Shown: positions 1-9,291 of the stretch, piece by piece
How positions within the stretch are numbered: the first letter of the stretch is position 1
Layout: every line of letters starts with the position of its first letter
Assembly: GCF_002161595.1 (NCBI RefSeq)
Contig: NZ_NFID01000002.1
Span: 124,001-188,000 of the forward strand
Reading direction: 5' to 3'
From: Gemmiger sp. An50
GTDB taxonomy: Bacteria; Bacillota; Clostridia; Oscillospirales; Ruminococcaceae
Length of the DNA stretch: 64,000 nucleotides
Program-made: the position numbers and the translations under genes
Notes under the pieces: generated by a model
Databases searched by the model: none
What the model was told of the DNA's origin: nothing
Seen by the model: the letters and a program-made list of their open reading frames with translations, nothing else

Positions 1-926
1 CAGTTATTCCCATCAACATCCAGGGCGAGACCATCGTTCTGGCAGGCAGTGTCGGAAAAAACTTCCGGGAGCGCATCAGCATCGTATTTTACAGCGGCGT
101 GATCATGGTGGTGCTGGGCGGACTGGGTCTGCTCCAGCGTATCGTGGATTTTGCGGGCAATTCCATCATTTCCGGCATGGAGGCCGGTGTGGGCATCATC
201 GTTATCCGCGTGGCAATTGACCTGATCAAGGAGAGCAAGAAAACCGGCGCCGTCTCGCTCATTTCCGCCTTTGCCGCCTATTTCCTGACCAAAGACCTGA
301 ACTGGACACTGGTCATCAGCATGGCTGCCAGCATCGCCTGCTTCCTGATTCTAAACAAGGGTCCCATGGAGGAAGTGAAGGAAGAGAGCAAATTCAAGTT
401 CTTCAAGCCCGTAACCAATTTCAACGTCATTCGAGGCGCCCTTGCCCTGGCCTGCTTGTCCATCGGCACGAACATCGCTTACAGCGGCATCGTTTCCGGC
501 ATGGCCGGAATGGAGAATCCCAATGTGGACGGCCTGACCATCTATTCCGGTGCAGCGGACATTCTGACCGGCCTCTTCGGTGGTACTCCCGTTGAAATCA
601 CCCTCTCCTCCACGGCAGCGGCACCCCATCCGGTGGCGGCTGGTATTCTGCTGATGGTGGTGATGGCACTCATCCTCTTCGCGCGCATGGTACCGAAGAT
701 CGCTCGGTTTATTCCGGCGGTCTCCATTTCCGGCTTCCTGTTCGTGCTGGGTTCCATGGTCAGTGTTCCCCAGTATGCAGCAGCCACCTTTGACGGTGCA
801 AGCCCGGCGGATGCCCTGGCAGGCGGCGCTACCATTGCCGTCACCGCACTGATCGATCCCTTTGTGGGACTTCTGGCCGGTATTGTAATTCGATTCCTGT
901 CCGTTGTGTCGGGACTCGCGGTCTGA
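1..926 (+). CDS. Nucleobase (purine) permease of the NCS2/AGZA type, C-terminal part
   Basis: The reading frame is open from the first bases of the window, so the true start lies upstream and only about the last 307 residues are present. The protein is almost entirely hydrophobic, with repeated Gly/Ala-rich membrane segments and short charged loops such as ESKKTG and KEESKFKF, which fits the C-terminal half of a 12-14 helix nucleobase:cation symporter. The next gene, 19 nt downstream, is a guanine deaminase, so guanine or a related purine is the likely substrate. Seen: membrane topology and operon context. Inferred: family and substrate; other xanthine/uracil permease subfamilies remain possible. 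Confidence 0.6.
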   Translation, partial: VIPINIQGETIVLAGSVGKNFRERISIVFYSGVIMVVLGGLGLLQRIVDFAGNSIISGMEAGVGIIVIRVAIDLIKESKKTGAVSLISAFAAYFLTKDLNWTLVISMAASIACFLILNKGPMEEVKEESKFKFFKPVTNFNVIRGALALACLSIGTNIAYSGIVSGMAGMENPNVDGLTIYSGAADILTGLFGGTPVEITLSSTAAAPHPVAAGILLMVVMALILFARMVPKIARFIPAVSISGFLFVLGSMVSVPQYAAATFDGASPADALAGGATIAVTALIDPFVGLLAGIVIRFLSVVSGLAV

Positions 927-945
927 TAGGAGAAAGGAACACACA

Positions 946-2199
946 GTGAATATTCTTCATGGCAACATCCTGTTTTCAAAGAGCTACGACGAGTTGGTCA
1001 CCTATGAAGACAGTTATCTGATTGTGGAAAACGGAAAGGTCCGGGAAATTTGCAGCGTTCTCCCGGAGCAGTATAAAGACGCAGAGATTACGGACTACGG
1101 CAAAGGCGTGATTATTCCGGCCTTTTCGGACCTGCATGTCCACGCTTCGCAGTATATTGAGCGTGGCCTCGGCATGGATATGCTTTTGTCGGACTGGCTG
1201 AATCAGTATACCTTCCCTCAGGAAGCCCGCTTTGCGGACATGAACTACGCCAGGCCGATCTACGACGCCTTCATCGACGATATGATCAAGCACGGAACCT
1301 TCCATGCCTGCATTTTTGCCACCATCCATCGGGAAGCAACCTCGTATCTGATCCGCCGCATGGAGGAGCGCGGCCTTTACGGTTATGTGGGCAAGGTAAA
1401 CATGGACATCGCCTCTCCGCAGTATCTGTGCGAAACGGTGGAGGAATCGCTCCGGGAGACCGAGCAGTATCTGGCCGACTGCCAGAATCACAAAACCGCA
1501 AAACCCATCATCACTCCGCGGTTTGCCCCCACCTGCAGCGAGGACCTGGTAAAGGGACTAGGCGCTCTTGGCAAAACATATCATGTGGGCTTGCAGACTC
1601 ATCTGGTGGAATCCCGCTGGGAAGCCCAGGAGGCCCTGCGGGTCTATCCAGGATACAAGTGCGACACCGAGATCTACGAGAGAGCAGGACTGATGGACAA
1701 CGGCCCTGTTGTGGGCGCACACTTCATTTTCCCTGCCAAAGAGGACATCGAAATCATCAAGCGCCACGGCGGTCATACCGTTCACTGCCCGGATGCAACC
1801 ACCAACATCATTGCCGGAATTATGGGTGTTTCTTCCCTTCACAACGATGGCGTGAATATCACCCTTGGCACCGATGTGGGCGGCGGACATTCCATGGGCA
1901 TCTACACGCAGATCGGCCGCGCCGTCCAGCTGTCTAAGCTGAAGTGGTTCTATGAACCGGAAAACGCCAACCCCATTACCTTTACAAACGCCTTTTATCT
2001 GGCCACCAAGGTCGGCGGAAGTGTGTTCGGGAAGGTGGGCAGCTTCGAAAAGGACTATGTGTTCAATGCGCTGGTCATCGACGGCATGGAAGATCTGGAT
2101 TTTCCGCTCACCCCCGCTCAGGTCGTGGAGCGGTTCTGCTACATCGGTACCACCGACAATATCAAGGCCCGGTATCTGGGTGGCAAGTGCATCGGCTGA
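946..2199 (+). CDS. guaD: Guanine deaminase
   Basis: Zinc-dependent amidohydrolase of 417 residues that would convert guanine to xanthine plus ammonia in the cytoplasm. The metal ligands of the family are visible: HxH in SDLHVHASQY (H64, H66), QTHLVE (H219, E222), GAHF (H259) and the final Asp in TLGTDVGGG (D310), with VHCPDATTN before it. I chose the GTG at 946 because AGGAGAAAGG lies just upstream; a TTG at 904 would overlap the permease. It follows the permease in the same direction and probably shares its transcript, giving an import-and-deaminate purine salvage unit. A strong hairpin terminator follows at 2235. Confidence 0.9.
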   Translation: MNILHGNILFSKSYDELVTYEDSYLIVENGKVREICSVLPEQYKDAEITDYGKGVIIPAFSDLHVHASQYIERGLGMDMLLSDWLNQYTFPQEARFADMNYARPIYDAFIDDMIKHGTFHACIFATIHREATSYLIRRMEERGLYGYVGKVNMDIASPQYLCETVEESLRETEQYLADCQNHKTAKPIITPRFAPTCSEDLVKGLGALGKTYHVGLQTHLVESRWEAQEALRVYPGYKCDTEIYERAGLMDNGPVVGAHFIFPAKEDIEIIKRHGGHTVHCPDATTNIIAGIMGVSSLHNDGVNITLGTDVGGGHSMGIYTQIGRAVQLSKLKWFYEPENANPITFTNAFYLATKVGGSVFGKVGSFEKDYVFNALVIDGMEDLDFPLTPAQVVERFCYIGTTDNIKARYLGGKCIG

Positions 2200-2207
2200 C
2201 ACAGCTC

Positions 2208-2236
2208 TTGACAAAAACACAAATTCACCCTATCAT
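2208..2236 (+). promoter_or_regulatory. Sigma-70-type promoter for the merR-type gene
   Basis: TTGACA (2208-2213), a spacer of exactly 17 nt, then TATCAT (2231-2236). Transcription would begin near 2243, inside the hairpin that terminates the upstream gene, and run into the MerR gene at 2296. MerR activators usually act on 19-bp spacers, so this promoter has normal spacing. Confidence 0.7.
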
Positions 2237-2272
2237 GACAACCGTCGAAGCCCGGCGGTTGTCATCTTTTTT
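2235..2272 (+). terminator. Rho-independent terminator of the guanine deaminase transcript
   Basis: Perfect 10-bp stem ATGACAACCG / CGGTTGTCAT with an 11-nt loop, followed directly by CTTTTTT. It overlaps the -10 box of the next promoter. Confidence 0.85.
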
Positions 2273-2295
2273 ACCGCCATCATGGGAGGTGCGTT

Positions 2296-3054
2296 ATGAA
2301 GGAGTATCTGCGAATCGGCGAACTGGCCAGACTGTTCCATGTGGATGTTCAAACATTACGGCTGTATGAGGAAAAAGGACTTTTGCTGCCGCAGGGCCGG
2401 GAGGAAGGAAGCAACTACCGCTATTACAAGTTCGACCAGTCTTATTCCTTGGCGCTGATCCGCTATCTGCGGCGGCTGGGCTGCCCGCTGTCGGAAATCA
2501 GCGGCTTTATGGGCCAGCGCAGCTTCACAGAAACCTGTTCCTATCTGCGTCATCAGTCCAGCAACCTGCGCAATCAGCTTCAGGAGCTGCTGCGTCTGGA
2601 CGCGGTGATTCAGACAAAAATCGTCTTTACCGAGCAGGAGCTGAAAAACCTTTGCGTTGAAAAGATCAGTGCAGAGCATCTTGATGCAATGCAGTATATT
2701 GCGCTGGGAAACCTCAGCGAGGTTTTTTCCAACGAACTGTTCTACCTTTATCCCACTCTGGCCTTTTATCAGGGCGAGGAGCAGTCCTTCGGCGCATATC
2801 TCATTGGTGATGTTCCTGAGGCCTCTCAGCATTCGGTTCACGAGATACCGGCCGGAAACTACCTGACCGGTTACCACTCTGGCCCCTACTCCACCATCTG
2901 GGAAACCTTTACCCGCATGCGCACCTCCACCGAACTGCCCTTGGCCGAGGACGTCATCTGTATCAACATCATCGATCAGTTTGTGGAGGTAAATCCTCAA
3001 AATTATATTACGAAGATTCTGATTCGAATTCTAAACCACAGCGGCACCGTATGA
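2296..3054 (+). CDS. MerR-family regulator with GyrI-like effector domain
   Basis: A 252-residue transcription factor. The N-terminus (residues 1-70) is a MerR winged helix-turn-helix (YLRIGELARLFHVDVQTLRL, then YEEKGLL). A central region with LRNQLQELLRLD fits the dimerising coiled coil, and residues about 140-250 resemble the BmrR/GyrI effector-binding fold (VHEIPAGNYL, YHSGPYSTIWE). Such proteins bind bulky ligands and activate efflux or metabolic genes. The ATG at 2296 follows GGGAGGTGCGTT. It has its own promoter at 2208; its target is not evident from the sequence. Confidence 0.85.
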   Translation: MKEYLRIGELARLFHVDVQTLRLYEEKGLLLPQGREEGSNYRYYKFDQSYSLALIRYLRRLGCPLSEISGFMGQRSFTETCSYLRHQSSNLRNQLQELLRLDAVIQTKIVFTEQELKNLCVEKISAEHLDAMQYIALGNLSEVFSNELFYLYPTLAFYQGEEQSFGAYLIGDVPEASQHSVHEIPAGNYLTGYHSGPYSTIWETFTRMRTSTELPLAEDVICINIIDQFVEVNPQNYITKILIRILNHSGTV

Positions 3055-3134
3055 AGACCAATATCCTATTCCTGTTCACTTTTAAAAGCTCGGCTAGATG
3101 GTTGTATTCAGCGAAAAGTTAGGAGTGAATAAGA

Positions 3135-3168
3135 AAAAAGCCCGAATGAACTTGCATTCGGGCTTTTT
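3135..3168. terminator. Bidirectional terminator hairpin
   Basis: AAAAAGCCCGAATG pairs with CATTCGGGCTTTTT, giving an A-run and a T-run on either side, so it can stop transcription from both strands. It lies 80 nt after the MerR gene. Confidence 0.8.
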
Positions 3169-3367
3169 GAGTTTTCGTGATGAAATTGACACCTACTCCC
3201 TTTCTGAGCCCGTAGGGCGGGGCCCCCGCGAAAGTTTGCACTGCAAAGTTTTGTGGGGAGAAGGAGGAATGACGGAGCGGTATGAGAAAAGCCCAGCCAA
3301 CTGGCTGGGCTTTTTGAATGGAGCGTAGTCCATTCCGACGTGAGTTTGCGTGATGAAATTGATACCC
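3169..3367. repeat. Intergenic element with duplicated box and second terminator
   Basis: GAGTTTTCGTGATGAAATTG at 3169 recurs as GAGTTTGCGTGATGAAATTG at 3342; 22 of 24 bases match over the full copies. Each copy lies downstream of a bidirectional terminator (3135-3168 and 3287-3315, the latter AAAAGCCCAGCCA / TGGCTGGGCTTTT). Short open frames here have no ribosome sites and look spurious. The arrangement resembles dispersed intergenic repeats of gut Clostridia, but that is inference. Confidence 0.5.
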
Positions 3368-3421
3368 GAAAAAGCTGTACTCTTCTCTGTGCAACAATCA
3401 GCAAAATGAGCCCTCTGTACA

Positions 3422-3487
3422 AACTCCGCATACGTACTTTGTACAGAGGACAACTACCGTAAGTTATTACTAAACTATCAAGATAAG
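3422..3487 (-). repeat. Decayed CRISPR repeat plus fossil spacer at the trailer end of array 1
   Basis: Exactly one spacer length (33 nt, 3455-3487) before the first recognisable repeat, GTACAGAGGACAAC (3441-3454) matches the end of the array repeat, GTACGGAGGGCGAC, at 11 of 14 positions. All three differences are G-to-A on this strand. The 5' half is largely eroded, about 8 of 19 matching. The following 33 nt would be a fossil spacer; its bases 3457-3474 match an active spacer at 4678-4695 in 17 of 18 positions. Confidence 0.5.
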
Positions 3488-6215
3488 ATTTCTACCCAAG
3501 CCCTCTATGCGGAGGGCGACGATGATGTTTTTCCCGCTGACCCCGGCCAGATGATTTCTATCCACGCCCTCCGTACGGAGGGCGACGCTATAGCTGGTCG
3601 ATCAGCTGCGCCCAGAACAAATTTCTATCCACGCCCTCCGTACGGAGAGCGACGATGCTGGCCGCCTGGCCGGTTGGCAGTGGGGTAATTTCTATCCACG
3701 CCCTCCGTACGGAGGGCGACCCGCAGGACATTCTCGGATTCCGCTACCCGCTGATTTCTATCCACGCCCTCCGTACGGAGGGCGACCCTACGGCGTGGGA
3801 CAACCACAACGTCACCGAGGATTTCTATCCACGCCCTCCGTACGGAGGGCGACGATGGTGATGTCCTCACCGCCGGAGACAAAGCTATTTCTATCCACGC
3901 CCTCCGTACGGAGGGCGACCCCCGCCAGCGTGGCCAACAAGCTGCAGGAGTACATTTCTATCCACGCCCTCCGTACGGAGGGCGACGTGATAACCTCACC
4001 GTTTGCGCCCTTGTCCCACGATTTCTATCCACGCCCTCCGTACGGAGGGCGACTTGAGCAGAGCGCAGTTGAGGGTGCCAGCCGTGATATTTCTATCCAC
4101 GCCCTCCGTACGGAGGGCGACCTTCCTGTTCATTGTAGCACCGGAGGGGCAAACAAATTTCTATCCACGCCCTCCGTACGGAGGGCGACATCCGGTTTTG
4201 GATGCGCCCCAGCCCTCGTAGTTATTTCTATCCACGCCCTCCGTACGGAGGGCGACCCTAAAGGGTGGGCCGTGCACCCGGTTTAGCAGTCATTTCTATC
4301 CACGCCCTCCGTACGGAGGGCGACGATGTTGTGAGCTCTGCCTTCAGGAGGTTCGGATCTATTTCTATCCACGCCCTCCGTACGGAGGGCGACGTTTCGT
4401 TGGTGAGCGTGCGCCCCTCGCCAACCGATTTCTATCCACGCCCTCCGTACGGAGGGCGACCTTCGCGGCAATACACATTTTTTCCCGGAAACCGGATTTC
4501 TATCCACGCCCTCCGTACGGAGGGCGACCGCCGGGAGCAAATGCGCCGGTAAACTTTGTGTTATTTCTATCCACGCCCTCCGTACGGAGGGCGACGGAAG
4601 CCCACAAAGCCCTTGGGCTGGATGATGTGATTTCTATCCACGCCCTCCGTACGGAGGGCGACCGGGCGTGGTTTTCGCCGTGAGTTATTACTAAAATTTC
4701 TATCCACGCCCTCCGTACGGAGGGCGACCTGACAGCGGCGCAGCTGATGGTCTGCCCCATGACATTTCTATCCACGCCCTCCGTACGGAGGGCGACCCGG
4801 TCCCGCACCATTTCCGAGGAGCTGGAAGTCAAATTTCTATCCACGCCCTCCGTACGGAGGGCGACTGTAGTGATCGCCCATGGTTTGATTGAGGTCGCAT
4901 TTCTATCCACGCCCTCCGTACGGAGGGCGACCTGACGAGGGCGGGCAGTTCTTCAATGCCATGGAATTTCTATCCACGCCCTCCGTACGGAGGGCGACTG
5001 GCCGAGCGGGCCAAGAAGTACCGGAGGCTGACATTTCTATCCACGCCCTCCGTACGGAGGGCGACCGATGACGCAGACGACGCCGCCGACGCCGCCAAAA
5101 TTTCTATCCACGCCCTCCGTACGGAGGGCGACGTGCTGCCCAGCATCCGCAAGACTGGGGCCTATGATTTCTATCCACGCCCTCCGTACGGAGGGCGACC
5201 TTTGGACGCTAAGGAACTGGGAACCAAAGACGATTTCTATCCACGCCCTCCGTACGGAGGGCGACTAATGTTGGCGATGGTCACCGGGCAAACGATCTGG
5301 ATTTCTATCCACGCCCTCCGTACGGAGGGCGACGAAATGGTAATAAAAAAGCGCCCTGCCGGATAGCAATTTCTATCCACGCCCTCCGTACGGAGGGCGA
5401 CCAATGCCAAACGGCGTGGATGTGTCGAACATCTCGATTTCTATCCACGCCCTCCGTACGGAGGGCGACTACTACATCCGGCAGCTGGCAAGCGGTCTGG
5501 ATATTTCTATCCACGCCCTCCGTACGGAGGGCGACGGCGGTCTTTTTTGCTTCGTTGGCGTTCTGAATGTATTTCTATCCACGCCCTCCGTACGGAGGGC
5601 GACTCCGGTGTCTATTTTTTCAATTCGGCCGATGTCACATTTCTATCCACGCCCTCCGTACGGAGGGCGACCTTTGCGGCAGCTGCTGCGAGCAAGCACT
5701 CGGAAGATATTTCTATCCACGCCCTCCGTACGGAGGGCGACGGTGCTTCGGAGCTGTCCAACAGCATCCAGCAGGATTTCTATCCACGCCCTCCGTACGG
5801 AGGGCGACGCGATGATCCAGTTGATGCCGGGGCCAAGGTTGGAATTTCTATCCACGCCCTCCGTACGGAGGGCGACATGCTGCGGGCAGGCTACGGCCGG
5901 TACGCCAGCCAATTTCTATCCACGCCCTCCGTACGGAGGGCGACAGGTTGGTCATGTCGATGTCGTACCGGCCAATGGCATTTCTATCCACGCCCTCCGT
6001 ACGGAGGGCGACGCGCCAACCAGGGCGACGGTGACGTGGTTGCCGGAAATTTCTATCCACGCCCTCCGTACGGAGGGCGACATTGTAGTAGTGGCTCATT
6101 GATTTCTTGTACAAATTTCTATCCACGCCCTCCGTACGGAGGGCGACTCAAAGTTGTTCGCTCCAAACGGCCGGAAATACTGATTTCTATCCACGCCCTC
6201 CGTACGGAGGGCGAC
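3488..6215 (-). CRISPR. CRISPR array 1, type I-C, 41 repeats
   Basis: Forty-one 33-bp repeats separate forty spacers of 33-36 nt. In crRNA sense (minus strand) each repeat is GTC, stem GCCCTCCG/CGGAGGGC around a short TA loop, then GTGGATAGAAAT. The first copy (3488-3520) is degenerate and the copy at 3621-3653 has one changed stem base, which marks low coordinates as the old trailer end. New spacers enter at 6215, next to the leader and cas2. Representative repeat starts are 3488, 3554, 3621, 3688, 4021, 4563, 5033, 5571, 6049, 6115 and 6183. Every spacer differs by eye. Confidence 0.98.
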
Positions 6216-6397
6216 AGCAAAAGTTCACAAAATATTGTTTGCTTTTGCAGCACAAACACGAAAATTCGTCGTTCTGATATTACAAAATACATACTCTCTG
6301 CTTCTATCAAAACTATTTCGTGCTCTTTTACATCATTTTTCAACTATCTTTTGGTGCGAAGGTCCCAGTGCTTTTCTGTGCGCTTCATGTTCGCACC
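6216..6397 (-). promoter_or_regulatory. Leader of CRISPR array 1
   Basis: This AT-rich stretch lies between the cas2 stop codon and the newest repeat, where transcription of the array and spacer insertion start. At the cas2 end, on the minus strand, GGTGCGAA and TTCGCACC form an 8-bp inverted repeat (6352-6397). A clearly related box sits in the leader of array 2, so it is a conserved leader element rather than part of cas2. Confidence 0.85.
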
Positions 6398-6399
6398 CG

Positions 6400-6690
6400 C
6401 TACAGCAGCAGCACATCATCCTGTGACCACTGCGGGCAGCGCCCGATATGCTCCACCTTCTTCTTGTAAGAGTTTCCCAAACAGTAAAAGCGCAGGCTAT
6501 CGCATTCCGGATCAATCAACTGCGTCAATTTTGCTTTCAAAACCGCATATTGAGCCGCATCCAGCAGGCATTCAAACACTGAATTTTGTACGCGCTGCCC
6601 GTGATCAACACAAATTTTTGCAACTTTGCGCAAGCGTTTGCGTCCGGCCGGTGTTTCTGTGTTTACGTCGTAGGTGATCAGAACCAGCAT
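6400..6690 (-). CDS. cas2: CRISPR-associated protein Cas2, type I-C
   Basis: A 96-residue small ferredoxin-fold protein starting MLVLITYDVNTETPAGRKRL, with the conserved early Asp (D8) after the first beta strand and the family pattern RVQNSVFECLLD. Cas2 dimers bridge two Cas1 dimers in the spacer-integration complex. The frame is open further upstream, but the ATG at 6690 matches the family start and follows cas1 by 19 nt. It is the last gene of the cas operon and ends directly at the leader box. Confidence 0.95.
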   Translation of the reverse strand: MLVLITYDVNTETPAGRKRLRKVAKICVDHGQRVQNSVFECLLDAAQYAVLKAKLTQLIDPECDSLRFYCLGNSYKKKVEHIGRCPQWSQDDVLLL

Positions 6691-6709
6691 ATCACACGCC
6701 CCTTTTGCT

Positions 6710-7741
6710 TCACTTCCAGAAAAACGGCGGGTATTCCTCCAGATCGCAGCGCAGTGTACGGGCAAGCAACAACGCCTGTACATAGGGCACCAGCCCCCAT
6801 GGCATTTTTTCGCCCAGAAACGGATGCGTGATGGTTTCCTGTTTGCGTTTTTGCCAGGCGGAAAGGAACACCTTGCGTCCTTCATCCGTCAGCCAAACTG
6901 CTCCGCTGCCCTGCCTCTGGCAATGCTTTCCTGTAATGATTTTTTGGTTAATGCAGGACAAAACGAACCGATCAGCGCACACAGGGCGCAGCTCCTCCAT
7001 CAAATCCAATGCCAGACTGGTTCTTCCCGGGCGAGGCCGGTGCAAAAAGCCCACATACGGGTCCAGCCCAACGCTTTGCAATGCCGCTGCACATTCCCTT
7101 GCGAGCAATGTATACGCAAAGGAAAGCACTGTGTTTATGGGGTCCAGTGGCGGCCGACGGCTGCGGCCGGTAAATGCAAATTCTGTTCGCTGCTGTAAGA
7201 TCAGACTGTCAAACCCATCAAAATATCGTTGTGCCGCTTCTCCTTCCAATCCCCGCATCTCCTCCAATGTACCGCACTCTCGGATTCGCATCAAGGACGC
7301 TGCCAGCTGCGACGAGATTTCTTTCAGCCGTTCCACCGGTACGCGCTGAGGATGGTCACGGGTGGCGCGCTCCAGCACCCAGCGCGCGTTGTAGACTTTT
7401 CCGAGAATAAACCCGCACGCATATCGGCAGCTGACTGCGGGATCATCCGCAATCCGATACTGCTGCTGACGAAGCAGCACATTACCGCGTTCTTCCCCTA
7501 CGGTGCGGGCCAGAAATCGGCCATTCGGCGTAAAAAATGCCAGATCAATCCCTCGCTCAGCACAAGCACCCATCAGCGCGGGAGATGCTCCTGCATAGGC
7601 AAAGGTGAGAATCCCTTCCAGTGTGTGCAGTGGAAACCGTGCCGCCTCTGTTCCGTTCTGATTCACCACCACGGTTTCACCCTCCAGCGAAAGATAGCTT
7701 TCCGGTGTAAGAACAAACAGCGTATTCAGCATCTTTCTCAT
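6710..7741 (-). CDS. cas1: CRISPR-associated endonuclease Cas1, type I-C
   Basis: A 343-residue integrase that inserts new spacers at the leader-repeat junction. The metal-binding catalytic residues are visible: Glu in RGLEGEAAQRYF (about E166), His in VGFLHRPRPG (H234) and the acidic pair in LALDLMEELRP (D246, E249-E250). The length is normal for Cas1c. The ATG overlaps the end of cas4 by 4 nt (ATGA), so the two are translationally coupled. Confidence 0.97.
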   Translation of the reverse strand: MRKMLNTLFVLTPESYLSLEGETVVVNQNGTEAARFPLHTLEGILTFAYAGASPALMGACAERGIDLAFFTPNGRFLARTVGEERGNVLLRQQQYRIADDPAVSCRYACGFILGKVYNARWVLERATRDHPQRVPVERLKEISSQLAASLMRIRECGTLEEMRGLEGEAAQRYFDGFDSLILQQRTEFAFTGRSRRPPLDPINTVLSFAYTLLARECAAALQSVGLDPYVGFLHRPRPGRTSLALDLMEELRPVCADRFVLSCINQKIITGKHCQRQGSGAVWLTDEGRKVFLSAWQKRKQETITHPFLGEKMPWGLVPYVQALLLARTLRCDLEEYPPFFWK

Positions 7742-8409
7742 TTGGCTTCCTCCGTGTTCTGCTCTGCCAGATGAGTACGAATATACTCATTTACATCATT
7801 TTTCCTGCACAGCGTCGGCAGGCAGATCTCTTTCAAAGAACAGGCATTGCAGTGTTTCCCGGGGCGCACCTTCGGCGTATACCCTCGGACAAAGTATTCG
7901 TTCATCTCTGCGGCGGTGCGGTGCGTTTTTTCCCGCAGCTCCGGCGTGAACTCCACAAGCTCCCGCCGGCGTGTCTGCGCATAGTACAGCGCACCGCGCG
8001 GCACGCTGCACACCAGCATTTCCTCCAATGCCATTCCCTGTGCACACAGCTGCAATCGGTCGGCATCGCTCTCCTTTGGGGTGCCGTGCTTGTATTCCAC
8101 CGGCAGAGGCAGCCATAAGCCTTCCTGCCCCTGTAATGGCACACCTTGCGGATCAAGCGAAAACTCCACCACATCGCACACGCCGGACAGCTTCAGCGTG
8201 TGCGATGTTACCCGCATTCCCCGCACAATCAGCAGATTGTTCCGCTTTTCGCGCAGCGTTTCATCGTGGCAGCGCTGATGGTCCAATCTGCCCTCGGCGG
8301 TTCGGAGATTTTCCTGCCACTGCTGCTCCAGATGGATCAGTGCCCATTGTCGACGGCAGAAGCAAAAATGCTGAATGCCTGACAGCAACAGATATTCATT
8401 TTCCATCAT
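7738..8409 (-). CDS. cas4: CRISPR-associated exonuclease Cas4, type I-C
   Basis: A 223-residue RecB-like nuclease with an iron-sulphur cluster, which in type I-C trims prespacers and selects PAM-bearing ends. Visible features are the N-terminal cysteine in FCFCRRQW (about residue 18), the RecB motif VEYKHGTPK and the C-terminal cysteine set KHCNACSLKEICLPTLC. It overlaps cas7 upstream and cas1 downstream by 4 nt each. Confidence 0.96.
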   Translation of the reverse strand: MMENEYLLLSGIQHFCFCRRQWALIHLEQQWQENLRTAEGRLDHQRCHDETLREKRNNLLIVRGMRVTSHTLKLSGVCDVVEFSLDPQGVPLQGQEGLWLPLPVEYKHGTPKESDADRLQLCAQGMALEEMLVCSVPRGALYYAQTRRRELVEFTPELREKTHRTAAEMNEYFVRGYTPKVRPGKHCNACSLKEICLPTLCRKNDVNEYIRTHLAEQNTEEAK

Positions 8410-9290
8410 CTCAACCGTTCACAGATCACTCCATTGGGCAGGTTCTCATCCACCGTTACCTGATAGTCACGATAGCTGCGTGCCACAGCTACCTCCGGCT
8501 TGCGCTCAACATGTACCGCATCAAACAGCTTATAGGCAGGTGCATTACCCAACTCACTGTCATGTCGGAACACAATCAGCTCCCGCACCGCCATTTTACC
8601 GCGTGCTGCACTATGGTCATTTTCAAACATGTTCAGAATCGCCTGCCACAGAAGCTGCAGATCCTCTTCCGAAAATCCGGTTGTTTTGCGGGCTAGATTT
8701 GCCGACACATATCCTTCTGCACGATACAGGCCATATGGTACGATATATTTGCGGCCCATCTCAGTACCCTTGTTCTCGGCATCTGCCTCCGTAGTGATGG
8801 CCACACGGGTGATAGTGACCTCCTGCGGCAGAATCGGGTCCACACTGCGGGCAAAGCCCAGCTGCACCGGACCGCGCACCTGCCCACAATTCAGCGCCCC
8901 TTTTACAAAGGTAGTCATCACGGCACCGAAGGTACGGATATCATAAAAATTGCTGCACATAAAAATTCGAATTTTTTCATCCAGAGTGGGGTCATCCTTT
9001 TTGGCCGCTTTCAGGTCTTTATCCACCTTCAAATACTCCAGTGCCTCGGCATCGCTGCGCTGCAGCGGAACCTGATCCTTGATGTAGATCCGATAGCCCG
9101 GAGCATCTTCTTTTGCAGTTTCCACATAATTGCGAATCTTGCGCTTCAGGCAAACATCGGTCACAAGGCCATACCCTGTTTCAGGATCAATGCGCGGCAT
9201 ATTGCCTGCATCCGGATCTCCGTTGGGATTGCCGTTTTCCACATCGAACAGGATCACAAAGTCGTATCGATTTTTAATGATTTCAGACAT
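8406..9290 (-). CDS. cas7: Cascade backbone protein Cas7 (Csd2), type I-C
   Basis: A 294-residue RAMP protein that polymerises along the crRNA. The start MSEIIKNRYDFVILFDVENG followed by NPNGDPDAGNMPRIDPETG is typical of Csd2, and GFARSVDPILPQEVTITRVA is a further family block. It lies 1 nt after cas8c and overlaps cas4 by 4 nt. Confidence 0.97.
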   Translation of the reverse strand: MSEIIKNRYDFVILFDVENGNPNGDPDAGNMPRIDPETGYGLVTDVCLKRKIRNYVETAKEDAPGYRIYIKDQVPLQRSDAEALEYLKVDKDLKAAKKDDPTLDEKIRIFMCSNFYDIRTFGAVMTTFVKGALNCGQVRGPVQLGFARSVDPILPQEVTITRVAITTEADAENKGTEMGRKYIVPYGLYRAEGYVSANLARKTTGFSEEDLQLLWQAILNMFENDHSAARGKMAVRELIVFRHDSELGNAPAYKLFDAVHVERKPEVAVARSYRDYQVTVDENLPNGVICERLR

Positions 9291-9291
9291 T

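Noticed and set aside
3098-3453. Short open frames after the MerR gene
   Set aside because: They span terminators and repeat boxes on both strands and have no ribosome sites.
3625-6126. Many long open frames across array 1, and similar ones in array 2, with repeated peptides such as ISIHALRTEGD or FLSTPSVRRAT
   Set aside because: The 33-bp repeat is 11 codons without a stop, so the frames are translations of the CRISPR repeats and not genes.
6284-6294. An 11-nt match between the pseudo-spacer of the crRNA-like RNA and the leader of array 1
   Set aside because: It lacks a PAM and mismatches at three of the first four seed positions, so it is not a likely second target; the region is AT-rich.
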